A stretch of DNA of 64,000 nucleotides from an uncultured Chitinophagaceae bacterium (GTDB taxonomy: Bacteria; Bacteroidota; Bacteroidia; Chitinophagales; Chitinophagaceae), in assembly GCA_937958995.1 (NCBI GenBank), contig CALGAP010000010.1, forward strand, positions 62,001 through 126,000, given 5' to 3'. Position 1 is the stretch's first letter; each line of letters begins with the position of its first letter. The notes beneath the pieces are model-generated. The model was given only the letters and a program-made list of their open reading frames with translations. It searched no databases and was not told the DNA's origin. Both the position numbers and the translations under genes were made by a program. This document shows, piece by piece, positions 16,724 through 25,431 of this stretch.

Positions 16724-17397
16724 TGCAACTGCACGATCTTGTTTTCAACAATGGCGAAAATATTTTCACTTTCATCGGGATCCATGAGCCAGGTGCCGGT
16801 GAATGCACTGAAAGCGGGCAACACGCAAAAATCGCGGGCGAAATAAAAGCAGGGTAAGCGTAATGATTGTTTACCCATGCCGCTCAGCAGCACGCCTGGA
16901 TGTATATGACCGGAAAAAAGATAGGGCATACCAGTCTTGAGAGCATTGGCCTTATCATGGGAGCATTCCTCCTTATCGTGACGGAAGCGGAATTGTGAAA
17001 TCTGCAGTTCTTCGTCCACCACATTAATATTCGCCTGCCTGTACCAGTCCTGGTGCAATATGTCGTGGTTGCCTCGTACCAAATCGATTTCGAGGTGGGG
17101 GAAATCATTGCGCCATTTCAGGAAAAGTTCAAGCTCTTTGTTTTCATGACTATGGAAAAGATCGCCCACAACGATCAGTTTGCGGGGCCGGTAAAATTGC
17201 ACCTGGTGAAATAGTCGCTGCAGGTCTTTTTTGTAAACTGTCTGCGGAACGGCAATACCATGTTTGCGGAAATGGCCCGTCTTGCCAAAATGGAGGTCGG
17301 AAACGATCAGCACTTGTTCATCTTCCCAGTAAATGCAGCGATCGGCCGACAACCAAAGCTGCTGATCTCTTAATTTATACGAAACGGGCGCTTGCAT
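16720..17397 (-). CDS. pdeM: ligase-associated DNA damage response endonuclease PdeM
   Basis: 225 residues from the ATG at 17397; the open frame continues upstream into the helicase gene, but the family starts here. It is a calcineurin-type metallophosphoesterase. Its metal-binding motifs run in order: SDLHFGK (Asp34, His36), VVGDLFHSHEN (Asp79), RGNHD (Asn110, His111, Asp112) and GHIHPG (His164, His166). PdeM proteins are encoded with an Lhr helicase, an ATP-dependent ligase and an SNM1-like exonuclease, and all four are here. The gene follows lhr by 23 bases, and in that gap is a TATTTTTG box four bases before the ATG, so it may also be transcribed separately. The exact nucleic-acid substrate is not established from sequence. 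Confidence 0.92.
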   Translation of the reverse strand: MQAPVSYKLRDQQLWLSADRCIYWEDEQVLIVSDLHFGKTGHFRKHGIAVPQTVYKKDLQRLFHQVQFYRPRKLIVVGDLFHSHENKELELFLKWRNDFPHLEIDLVRGNHDILHQDWYRQANINVVDEELQISQFRFRHDKEECSHDKANALKTGMPYLFSGHIHPGVLLSGMGKQSLRLPCFYFARDFCVLPAFSAFTGTWLMDPDESENIFAIVENKIVQLQ

Positions 17398-17401
17398 GCA
17401 G

Positions 17402-17409
17402 CAAAAATA
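17402..17409 (-). promoter_or_regulatory. -7 box TATTTTTG immediately before pdeM
   Basis: On the minus strand TATTTTTG (consensus TAnnTTTG) ends four bases before the pdeM ATG, inside the 23-base lhr-pdeM gap. It may be an internal promoter that yields a leaderless pdeM-HDAC message. No clear -33 element was identified. Confidence 0.4.
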
Positions 17410-17420
17410 AGTGGAATGGG

Positions 17421-19910
17421 TTAGCGCTCCAACTGGGCCTGCATTCTTTTTACGCGGTCTTCCAGCTTTTCGGAAGTGAGATTTTCGCGCATGCTGTCTA
17501 CCTTGATGGGGAAACAAAACGGCGTCAGTTGTTGGGGAAATGTGATCACAATTTTTGAGTGCTGGATTCTCTCCAGCATGTTGCGCAGCCGCACTTCTTC
17601 CATTTGCTGGTCAAAGACTTCCTGGTAAGCCTGGCGCAGCAACAAATTGTTGGGCTCATACTCGCTGAACACGTTGAAGAGCAGCGAAGCGGACGATTGC
17701 AAATGCCTGGCCTTCTTTTGTTCGCCCGGGTATCCCTGGAAAATCAACCCGCCGATCACGGCATTATCGCGAAACTTGCGCCGGGCCATTTCAGTGGCAT
17801 TGGCGCTGCGCTGGATATCGGTCAGTAAGTCATCGGCAGTAAAAAGATCCATCACGTTGGTATCATCAACAGGTATGGGCTGGTCGCTGAGCAGTTCAAA
17901 ACCATAATCATTCATAGCGAATGAAAAAGTGATGGGCGTGATCCTGCTGATGCGGTAGGCAAGTATGGCCGCCATCGCTTCGTGCACCAGCCGCCCTTCA
18001 AAGGGATATACAAAAAGATGGTAACCGTCTTTCGTTTCGATATGCTCTATCAGCAACTCATCGGCACGGGGCACGTGCGATAATTGTGCCTGCAATTGAA
18101 ACAATGGTTTCAATACTTCCAGCTCGATATCTCTTTTCCCGGAGTTCGAATTTTTTGTTGCGCGCTTTACCTCAAAAGCTTCATTGAACTTTTCGCGCAA
18201 CTTTTTACCGAGGTTTGCGCTCAATGGCATGCGGCCTCCATCCCAACTGGGCACAATAGATTTCTTTGATTTCGATGGCCGCACCAGCGCCGTCATTTCT
18301 TTGATGCCTACGAGCTCCAGGTTACGGCCCGCCAGCGTGAATACATCGCCGGGATTGAGGCGCGTGATGAACCATTCTTCAATCACACCAATAAATCCGC
18401 CGCTCATGAATTTCACTTTCATCATCGATTCGCTCACGATGGTGCCGATATGCATGCGGTGGCGCATCGCCAGCCGGCGACTGGTGAGGCGGTATACGCC
18501 GTCGATCACTTCAATTTTTTTGTACTCGTCGTATTGCTGCAGCGCCGTGCCGCCTTCGGTAATGAATTGCAAAATGGTGCTCCACTCCGCTTCGGAAAGA
18601 TCTCGGTAACAATAGGTGGTGATGATTTCGTGGTACAGTTCATCGGGACGGAAACCTTCTGAAATGGCCAGCGTGCCCAGGTATTGAATCAGCACATCGA
18701 AGCAGAGCGTCATCGGCTCGCGGCTCTCGATGAAATTTTCTTCAATTGCATTCTTCAAGGCGGCTGCCTCAACCAATTCGAGAGAATGAGTGGGGAGAAA
18801 ATAGATCTTGCTGATGGCATCGGGGCTATGACCGCTGCGGCCCGCGCGCTGCAGAAAGCGGGCGACGCCTTTTGGGGAACCCACTTGTATAACGGTATCA
18901 ACCGGCCGAAAATCAACACCCAGGTCCAGGCTGGCCGTGCAGACAACGGCTTTCAGTTTTTCGGCATGCAGCGCTTCTTCTACCCAAATGCGCAATTCCT
19001 GCTCAATGCTGCCGTGATGCAAAGCAATGGCGCCTGCCAGGTCGGGGGCAATATTCAAGAGCGTTTGATACCAGGTCTCGCTCATACCGCGCGTGTTGAT
19101 AAATATAAGCGCGGTTCGACTGTTGTTGATGATCGGCACCACCTTATGCGCCAGCTTTAAACCCAGGTGCCCCGACCAGGGAAATTTTTCAATTTCATCT
19201 GGCAGAATGGATTCCAGCACAATTTCTTTCCTGACTTCTGCTTTCACCAGTTCACCCATCGTTTTCAGCGGCGACAACAACACTTCTCTTGCCTGCTCCA
19301 GGTTGCCAATGGTGGCAGAGATGCCCCATACCTGCGGCTTTCTTTCGTTGGGCAAATGACACAACCTGGATATAGCCAGTTCCACCTGCACGCCTCTTTT
19401 TGATCCGATCAGTTCGTGCCATTCATCCACTGCAATTACCTGCAGCGACCTGAACAACTCCGGGTAACCTTTTTGCGCCAGCAGCAGGTGAAGGCTTTCG
19501 GGTGTGATGATCAGTGCTTCGGGCATTTGTCTTTTTTGCCGCTGGCGTTCGGCCACGTCGGTGTCGCCATTGCGGATGCCCACTTTCCACTGCATGCCCA
19601 GCTCGGCGATCACTTCTTCCATTGCGCGACCGATATCTTTCGCGAGCGCGCGCAGTGGAGTAATCCATAGTAATTGTAACCCGTTCTTCGATTTCGTTTT
19701 ATAGTTGCCGGAATTTTTGTTAATAAAATCGATCAGTGTACCGAGAAAGACGGAGAAGGTCTTGCCGCAACCGGTGGGCGCATTCACTACACCGCTTTTT
19801 CCATTGATAATATGTTGCCAGGCCTGCTCCTGGAACAGGAAGGGGTGAAGGCCTTTGGATGCGAGCCAGTCGTTGACAATTTTGTAACCGGGTGTATTGT
19901 GCAGAACCAA
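17421..19910 (-). CDS. ligase-associated DNA damage response DEXH-box helicase (Lhr core)
   Basis: 829 residues, the length of the Lhr-core proteins rather than the 1500-residue full-length Lhr. Walker A is APTGCGKT (residues 44-51), motif Ia TPLRALAKD, the Walker B variant VDEWH (Asp162-His165), and motif VI QRAGRSGH. A winged-helix and Lhr-specific C-terminal part follow. It is an ATP-dependent 3'-5' DNA translocase/helicase thought to act in repair with the ligase, exonuclease and PdeM encoded beside it. The start must be TTG at 19910, because an in-frame stop lies just upstream and no ATG or GTG follows within the conserved N-terminus. The stop of the cytochrome c gene lies only one base upstream, which points to translational coupling. 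Confidence 0.93.
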   Translation of the reverse strand: MVLHNTPGYKIVNDWLASKGLHPFLFQEQAWQHIINGKSGVVNAPTGCGKTFSVFLGTLIDFINKNSGNYKTKSKNGLQLLWITPLRALAKDIGRAMEEVIAELGMQWKVGIRNGDTDVAERQRQKRQMPEALIITPESLHLLLAQKGYPELFRSLQVIAVDEWHELIGSKRGVQVELAISRLCHLPNERKPQVWGISATIGNLEQAREVLLSPLKTMGELVKAEVRKEIVLESILPDEIEKFPWSGHLGLKLAHKVVPIINNSRTALIFINTRGMSETWYQTLLNIAPDLAGAIALHHGSIEQELRIWVEEALHAEKLKAVVCTASLDLGVDFRPVDTVIQVGSPKGVARFLQRAGRSGHSPDAISKIYFLPTHSLELVEAAALKNAIEENFIESREPMTLCFDVLIQYLGTLAISEGFRPDELYHEIITTYCYRDLSEAEWSTILQFITEGGTALQQYDEYKKIEVIDGVYRLTSRRLAMRHRMHIGTIVSESMMKVKFMSGGFIGVIEEWFITRLNPGDVFTLAGRNLELVGIKEMTALVRPSKSKKSIVPSWDGGRMPLSANLGKKLREKFNEAFEVKRATKNSNSGKRDIELEVLKPLFQLQAQLSHVPRADELLIEHIETKDGYHLFVYPFEGRLVHEAMAAILAYRISRITPITFSFAMNDYGFELLSDQPIPVDDTNVMDLFTADDLLTDIQRSANATEMARRKFRDNAVIGGLIFQGYPGEQKKARHLQSSASLLFNVFSEYEPNNLLLRQAYQEVFDQQMEEVRLRNMLERIQHSKIVITFPQQLTPFCFPIKVDSMRENLTSEKLEDRVKRMQAQLER

Positions 19911-19911
19911 C

Positions 19912-21291
19912 TTATAATGTTTTCAAATATTCAATCACTGCCTTTCTCTCTTCATCGTTCAGTTTGTCGCCGAAATAATGACCATAATTTCCATAGCCCG
20001 GCAAATCGGTATTATACACGCCCTTTGAGGGTTTCTCGTGGTGTTTATATACCCAACCGATTTTTTCATAATCATATTCCGGTTTATGGATGTTTCTTGA
20101 CCAGTATTTCGGGCGCTTATCGCTGTTTAGCACACCCTCCAATGTAGGCACGGAGCCATTATGAAAATAGGGCGCCGTGATCCAGATGCCATCGAGCGGC
20201 GGCGCAATATATCCTTCAAACGGTTCGAGCCGCGCGGGATGATCGCCCTGGGTAAACCAGCTTTTATTGAACCAATCTACGAATTGTGGGTTGCTGTAAT
20301 TGGCTTTGTATAAAAACGAATCAGTCTGTATCACAGCGCCGGGAATAAGCAGGTTGGGAAAACTTTCTTCCTCGCCATAGCGGCCATGACATTTGGCGCA
20401 ATGGTCAATAAAAATGGCTTCGCCCTTTTTCGCGAGCGCCGAATCAATGGGCTTCGGGTATTTCGGCGGTCGCAAAGAATAGATATACGCCAGCACATCG
20501 GGCATGTGCTTATCCACCTCGGCTGATTCGGAAGTGTCTTTCACAGTCAGCAGGTTGCTCGCCATCAGGAATCGCCCGAAATCGCCGCGGCCGAAGCCAT
20601 TATAGAACATCGCATTTTTCTTATGCAAATGCCACCATGGCGGCACGTCGGTGGGAATATTGATTTCAGGAATATCCAGCAGTGGCGTATCGCTCCACTT
20701 AAACGTTACCGGGTCGCGGTGGGCTGCCAGCACGGCGGCAAGACGGTCGGCAGAATTCACGCCCGGTGCTTCTGTATCCAGGTAGGGAGCGATGGTCTTG
20801 CCGATATTAATGAAGTCTTTCGCCGCTTCGTATTTCTGTTTGGCAGTCAGTTTTAGCAGAGATTCCACGCGGCGAAGATTCTGAACATTCAGTTTTTTAT
20901 TATCAGAAAAATCCATCAGGCTATTGCCAAGACCAATGTAAAGCTGGTCTTCAAAAACCTGGGCATGACATTGCAGGCAATTGGGAGCTACCAGCACTTC
21001 GCCGTTGGGAGCAGTGATGGCGGTGTATTCGTGGGAGAGCTTTTCATTTTTGCCGCTGCGTTCAAGATAATTCTTTCGGTCTTTGCCCATGCCGAGCACG
21101 AAAACGCTGTAGGGAATGCCGCCCTTCACATAGTCGCCGGTGGTTAGGTATTCAAAGCCTTTTTGCGCGTCGCCGCCGGTGCGTTGCACGCTGGGAGGTA
21201 TGGGAACGGGGTCGTATTCGCCGCCGGAAATGATGCGGGTGAAAGCGAGACCGGTAAGCACGATGAGACTGAGCACTATCCACTTCTTCAT
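19912..21291 (-). CDS. di-haem c-type cytochrome, secreted or membrane-anchored
   Basis: 459 residues. A signal peptide or anchor (MKKWIVLSLIVLTGLAF) directs it to the periplasm. Two covalent haem sites are present, CLQCH near residue 107 and CAKCH near residue 300, each in its own domain. The C-terminal part has the APPLDGIWITAPYFHNGSVP segment seen in di-haem cytochrome c peroxidase/MauG-like relatives, where a downstream His or Met is the distal ligand. A peroxidase or electron-transfer role is possible; neither substrate nor partner is visible. It lies between the ligase and helicase genes of the repair cluster, one base from lhr, which is unexpected for an exported haem protein. A TATCTTTA near-match to the -7 box lies about 20-30 bases upstream of the ATG. 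Confidence 0.88.
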   Translation of the reverse strand: MKKWIVLSLIVLTGLAFTRIISGGEYDPVPIPPSVQRTGGDAQKGFEYLTTGDYVKGGIPYSVFVLGMGKDRKNYLERSGKNEKLSHEYTAITAPNGEVLVAPNCLQCHAQVFEDQLYIGLGNSLMDFSDNKKLNVQNLRRVESLLKLTAKQKYEAAKDFINIGKTIAPYLDTEAPGVNSADRLAAVLAAHRDPVTFKWSDTPLLDIPEINIPTDVPPWWHLHKKNAMFYNGFGRGDFGRFLMASNLLTVKDTSESAEVDKHMPDVLAYIYSLRPPKYPKPIDSALAKKGEAIFIDHCAKCHGRYGEEESFPNLLIPGAVIQTDSFLYKANYSNPQFVDWFNKSWFTQGDHPARLEPFEGYIAPPLDGIWITAPYFHNGSVPTLEGVLNSDKRPKYWSRNIHKPEYDYEKIGWVYKHHEKPSKGVYNTDLPGYGNYGHYFGDKLNDEERKAVIEYLKTL

Positions 21292-21333
21292 ATCACAGGT
21301 TTCATAGCTAAAGATACGTGAAAGTGGGTAACT

Positions 21334-21487
21334 GGTTTTACGGGCAAAGCAGGTATCATCCGCTACGTTTCCCTACTTTGGCCAGGGCCGGGCTGAGGTG
21401 CAAGGACCGGGCAGGGAGAAAGCCGGGGCGATTGAATAAAGCTAACGGAAAACGAAGGCGTATTATACCTGCTTTGCCCGTAAAACC
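21334..21487. repeat. 154-bp element with perfect 23-bp terminal inverted repeats
   Basis: The ligase-cytochrome gap contains a perfect 23-bp inverted repeat: the left arm at 21334-21356 begins GGTTTTACGGGCAAAG, and the right arm at 21465-21487 is its exact complement. Pairing continues inward with 11 of 13 further positions matching. The ~90-base interior is GC-rich (GGCCAGGGCCGGGC tract) and holds no ORF. No clear target-site duplication flanks it. It could be a miniature inverted-repeat transposable element or a large RNA hairpin that separates the ligase and cytochrome messages. The inverted repeat is certain; its nature is not. Confidence 0.75.
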
Positions 21488-21511
21488 TGGGAGTTGATGG
21501 GAGATGCGATG

Positions 21512-23146
21512 CTATTTCCCGTAGATCTCGAGCATTTTTTTGAGATCATCGAGGGTATTGATTTCGTCCACTTTCTTATCTTTTCTCCAGCGGCTGATGC
21601 GGGGGAAGCGGAGGGCGACGCCGGATTTGTGGCGGTTGCGGGCGGCGATTCCTTCGAAGGCGATTTCGAAGACCAGTTCGGGTTTGACGGTGCGTACGGG
21701 GCCGAATTTTTCGAGAGAATTTTTTTTCACGAAGGCATCTACCTGGGCAAATTCTTTATCGGTTAGGCCGGAATAGGCTTTGGTAAAAGTGACGAGTTTA
21801 TCACCATCGCGCACGGCGAAGGTGTAGTCGGTATACAAATTGCTGCGGCGGCCTGCGCCTTTTTGTGCGTATACCATAACGGCATCGATGGTGAGCGGGT
21901 CGATTTTCCATTTCCACCAGTCGCCGCGGCGACGCCCGGTGAGGTAAGCGCTCGATTTTCTTTTTAACATCAAACCTTCGCTGTTGATGCCGCGCGCCTG
22001 CCCGCGGATGGTTTTTAATTCTTCCCAATTGGTAAATGATACAACGGGAGACAGGCGGAGGAAGGGGAGGTTTACCTGTTTGACCAGTTCTTCCAAAGCC
22101 TCCCGGCGCTGGGAGAGTGGCCAGTCGCGCGTATCTTCCCCATTCAACTCCATCAGGTCGTAGGCGAAGAAGCCGACAGGCGCTTCCTGCAAATGTTTTT
22201 TTGTCACATTCTTGCGACCGATGCGTGTTTGCAGCACGTTGAAGTTGAGGACCTGGTCGTTTTTATAGGGCAAGATTTCACCGTCCATCACAACACCGTC
22301 CGGTAGTCTATTGACCAACATGTGATATTCGGGAAATTTTTCCGTGAGCAAATCTTCACCACGACTCCACACAAACAACTGGTTATTTCGTTTGATGATC
22401 TGCCCCCGAATGCCGTCCCATTTCCATTCGGCCTGCCATTCTGCAGGATCGCCGAGTTCACTTAACTCATCTTCCAACGCGTAGGCCAGGTAAAATGGAT
22501 ATGGTTTGGAGAAATCAACCGCGGCAGCCTCTTCACTCAGCAGATCGTGATAGGTAGTGGTGGACGGATCCCAATTGCCGCTGATGCGATGCGCAATCAC
22601 GGAGCTTTCCAGTTTGACCAGTTTCGCAAGTGCATTCACCATCAGGTTTTGCGATACACCTACGCGAAATGCGCCTGATAGAAGTTTATTAAAAACAAAA
22701 AGCTCCTTACTGTTCAGTTCGAGCCATGATTGAACAATGAACTTTTTCTTTTCGGGCTCGCTTGCCTGGTCGAGCTGTTGAAATTTTTCAACGTAATAGT
22801 GGAGCGATCGTTGGGGAGATTCATTGGTGGCAGTTTCAGGAATCAACAGTGCGATCGTCTCACTCAAATCACCAACGGTGAGATATGATTCCTGCAACAA
22901 CCATAATGGCAGGTTCACCAGTTCGGCACACCATTCGGTAAGCCTGGCGCCGCTGACCGTTCTGCGCGGGCGGCGGCCGCTGAACAAAGCGATCACCCAT
23001 ACCTTGTCCTTATCTTCTGCATGTTGAAAGTAATCCACCAGTGCGTCCAGCTTATCGTTCGTTTTGGTGGTGGAACTCAGCCTTTGCACCAGCCGGGCAA
23101 ATAGCCTCATGCCGCCTTCGGTGGTATGTGTGGTGACTTCACTCAT
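21512..23146 (-). CDS. ATP-dependent DNA ligase (Lhr-cluster type)
   Basis: 544 residues, with an N-terminal DNA-binding domain (about 1-205), adenylation domain (about 210-415) and OB fold (about 420-530). The adenylation motif I is WKWDG with Lys242 as the AMP-accepting lysine; motif III is VMDGEIL, motif IV EGLMLKRK, and motif V WWKWKID. It seals nicks using ATP, distinct from the housekeeping NAD-dependent LigA. The subfamily travels with Lhr, PdeM and the SNM1-like exonuclease, all present here. The start overlaps the end of the exonuclease gene by eight bases, so the two are translationally coupled. Confidence 0.94.
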   Translation of the reverse strand: MSEVTTHTTEGGMRLFARLVQRLSSTTKTNDKLDALVDYFQHAEDKDKVWVIALFSGRRPRRTVSGARLTEWCAELVNLPLWLLQESYLTVGDLSETIALLIPETATNESPQRSLHYYVEKFQQLDQASEPEKKKFIVQSWLELNSKELFVFNKLLSGAFRVGVSQNLMVNALAKLVKLESSVIAHRISGNWDPSTTTYHDLLSEEAAAVDFSKPYPFYLAYALEDELSELGDPAEWQAEWKWDGIRGQIIKRNNQLFVWSRGEDLLTEKFPEYHMLVNRLPDGVVMDGEILPYKNDQVLNFNVLQTRIGRKNVTKKHLQEAPVGFFAYDLMELNGEDTRDWPLSQRREALEELVKQVNLPFLRLSPVVSFTNWEELKTIRGQARGINSEGLMLKRKSSAYLTGRRRGDWWKWKIDPLTIDAVMVYAQKGAGRRSNLYTDYTFAVRDGDKLVTFTKAYSGLTDKEFAQVDAFVKKNSLEKFGPVRTVKPELVFEIAFEGIAARNRHKSGVALRFPRISRWRKDKKVDEINTLDDLKKMLEIYGK

Positions 23147-24170
23147 TTTCTTTAGCCTCGTTTTCGTTTGTGCCGGGTAGTGAGGTATCGTCTTCTTCCT
23201 CTGAGCCGTACTCGGTTTTTACCTCGGCCGATGAAATGCCCAGTTCATTGAGGTAACGGCTGAAGGTGGACTGAAATCCATGTGTGACAAACACTTTTTC
23301 AGCACCGGTAGCCTTCACTGTTGCCAGCAGGCCTTTCCAGTCGGCATGATCGCTTAAGGCAAAACCCGCATCGGCATTTCTGCGGCGCTGGTGACCGCGC
23401 ACCTGCATCCACCCGCTGCAGATGCCTACGCTGTAGGGAGAAAAGCGATTCATCCACGGAGTGCCGTCGGCGGAGGGTGGTGCAATGATGACGCCACCTT
23501 TGTAAGTCTCTTTGGGTAATTCAGGCGTGACGCGGGTAACGGCGGGCAATTTAAATCCTGCATTCACCAAAGCCTGGTGTGTATTCCAGATGGCGCCATG
23601 AACGAAAATATTTCCCGTTACCTCTTCAATAGCTTTCAACACGCGCTGCGCTTTGCCTAAGCTATACGCAATTAAAACCGATGTCTTGCCGTTCACCTGG
23701 TTGTTGCGAATCCAGTTGCGTATGTCTTCAAAAATCTGTTCCTGCGGTTTCCAGTTGTAGATGGGTAAGCCGAATGTTGATTCTGTAACAAAAGTGTTGC
23801 ACGGCACAGGCTCAAAGGCGCCGCTGATACCATCGTTTTCGGTCTTATAATCGCCGCTTACCACCCACACTTCACCATTATACTCCATGCGAACCTGTGA
23901 AGAACCTATAATATGGCCGGCGGGGTGCAACGAAACTGAAACACCGTTCATGTTTATTTTTTCACCCCATTCTACTGATTGATAATTACCCTCACCCAGT
24001 CGCAATTGCAGCAGGGGTTTGGTAAGATGATGACATAAATAAAAACGATTTCCTGCACGCGCATGATCGCTGTGCGCATGGGTGATGATAGCCCTTTCTA
24101 CCGGCTGCCAGGGGTCGATAAAAAAGTTGCCCCGGGCGCAGTAAAGTCCCTTGTTGGTAAATTCAATCAT
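23139..24170 (-). CDS. ligase-associated DNA damage response exonuclease (SNM1/Artemis-like)
   Basis: 343 residues of the metallo-beta-lactamase/beta-CASP superfamily. The metal site is THAHSDHARAG with His31, His33, Asp35 and His36. The later ALSDHADW and VFVTHGF motifs are the beta-CASP signatures. The last ~30 residues are acidic and probably disordered. Relatives of eukaryotic SNM1/Artemis process DNA ends, and this bacterial branch is encoded next to an ATP-dependent ligase, as here. It is the first gene of the repair cluster on the minus strand and follows the periplasmic-binding-fold gene by nine bases. Confidence 0.92.
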   Translation of the reverse strand: MIEFTNKGLYCARGNFFIDPWQPVERAIITHAHSDHARAGNRFYLCHHLTKPLLQLRLGEGNYQSVEWGEKINMNGVSVSLHPAGHIIGSSQVRMEYNGEVWVVSGDYKTENDGISGAFEPVPCNTFVTESTFGLPIYNWKPQEQIFEDIRNWIRNNQVNGKTSVLIAYSLGKAQRVLKAIEEVTGNIFVHGAIWNTHQALVNAGFKLPAVTRVTPELPKETYKGGVIIAPPSADGTPWMNRFSPYSVGICSGWMQVRGHQRRRNADAGFALSDHADWKGLLATVKATGAEKVFVTHGFQSTFSRYLNELGISSAEVKTEYGSEEEDDTSLPGTNENEAKENE

Positions 24171-24179
24171 TTGCGATGA

Positions 24180-25394
24180 CTAATATATCGCTTTCACCAG
24201 GCCGTCCACCTTTCGGACTATATACAGTTTCTTGTTCTCGAAGTAATCGAGCGTCTGCGTTTTTTTGTTGAGGATTGGCTGAATATCGAGTTCTGTGAAC
24301 AGCATAAATCTCTTGTCGCCCAGGCTGGAGCCCAGGTTTTCTTTATGCTCGTTCAGCAGGTGAGTAAAATGATATACGGTCTCAAATCCGCGGAAAACGT
24401 TCTCAGTGGGTACTGCATAATAATTTTCCGTGAAAAGCTGATGGATATTGTTGGCCAGCTTATTTGCGGTGTCTATATAGTAAGGGGTGCTGTAGTAAAC
24501 TTCAATGCCCCGGTAAAGCGATTTCTTAAAGTCGATTGTTTCCCAGGTGGGCATACCAAACACCGTGCTGGCATAACTTCTGCTCAGGCCGGATAGTGTA
24601 CGGCAAAGATTTTGTGCAAAAACAACATCGAGGCTTCCCGCCAGGCACACATTGGTCTTGTTACTGTCGAGATGCGCCCTTACCTGCTCGGTGGTAAAAT
24701 TATTTTCCAGCGTCACGTATTTCAACTTCAGCGGAACTGAAGACGTATTTTTTTCTATTTCAGTTAAATAATCACGCAGCCTGTCTTCCTGCGCACCTTT
24801 TTTGCGGAATACGATGATATTGGATAAGGCAAAATTTTTCTGCAAAAATTTATATAAACCCGCGCAGTGCGTCATTAGTGTGGAGTTCAGGATAACATAG
24901 TTCGGATTATCGGTAACGCCTGCATCATTGGGAAGATTGGCATTGATAAAGGGGATGTTTAATTTATTCGCCACCTGCGCCAGCATGGCCGCATCATTCA
25001 CAGACACATGACCGATAAAAAGGTTCATGGTTCTTATTTCATCGCTCACGAGCAGTTGCGGCAACTTTTTTGTAGCGGAGCGCGTGTCGTACACGTAAAT
25101 GTCGACTTCCACACCTTCTGCTTTCAGTGAATCGATGGCGAGTTGGGCGCCTTGCCAGAATTCAACGCCCGGACTTATGAATTTGGGAAATTGTTTATCG
25201 TAACGGTATTTGCCGGTAGCGTCAAAAGCTGAGTCGAGATACAGGGGAGCGAAAATGGCAATGCGTTGCCGCTGCGGCAATGAGTCTTTCTTTATGGCAA
25301 CCGAATCAGCCGCCTGTTGAGCGGTGGAATCGGTTTGGGCAAATGCAAATGTTGCAGCTAACAGAGCGCAAATTGTAAACGCAAGTTTTGTCAT
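24180..25394 (-). CDS. periplasmic-binding-fold (type 1) secreted protein
   Basis: 404 residues from the ATG that begins a signal peptide (MTKLAFTICALLAATFAFAQ); eight residues further upstream are open but not secretory. A Ser/Gln-rich linker is followed by a fold like the branched-chain amino acid or ANF-receptor type 1 binding proteins (RIAIFAPLYLDSAF, GVEFWQGAQLAIDSL, VDIYVYDTRS). No permease or ATPase is nearby, so this is likely one of the orphan Bacteroidota members rather than a transporter component. Its ligand is unknown. It sits between guaA (37 bases upstream) and the exonuclease gene (9 bases downstream). Confidence 0.8.
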   Translation of the reverse strand: MTKLAFTICALLAATFAFAQTDSTAQQAADSVAIKKDSLPQRQRIAIFAPLYLDSAFDATGKYRYDKQFPKFISPGVEFWQGAQLAIDSLKAEGVEVDIYVYDTRSATKKLPQLLVSDEIRTMNLFIGHVSVNDAAMLAQVANKLNIPFINANLPNDAGVTDNPNYVILNSTLMTHCAGLYKFLQKNFALSNIIVFRKKGAQEDRLRDYLTEIEKNTSSVPLKLKYVTLENNFTTEQVRAHLDSNKTNVCLAGSLDVVFAQNLCRTLSGLSRSYASTVFGMPTWETIDFKKSLYRGIEVYYSTPYYIDTANKLANNIHQLFTENYYAVPTENVFRGFETVYHFTHLLNEHKENLGSSLGDKRFMLFTELDIQPILNKKTQTLDYFENKKLYIVRKVDGLVKAIY

Positions 25395-25431
25395 AGATAT
25401 CCTGTTTATGCATTGCACGCTCCTCAGACGC

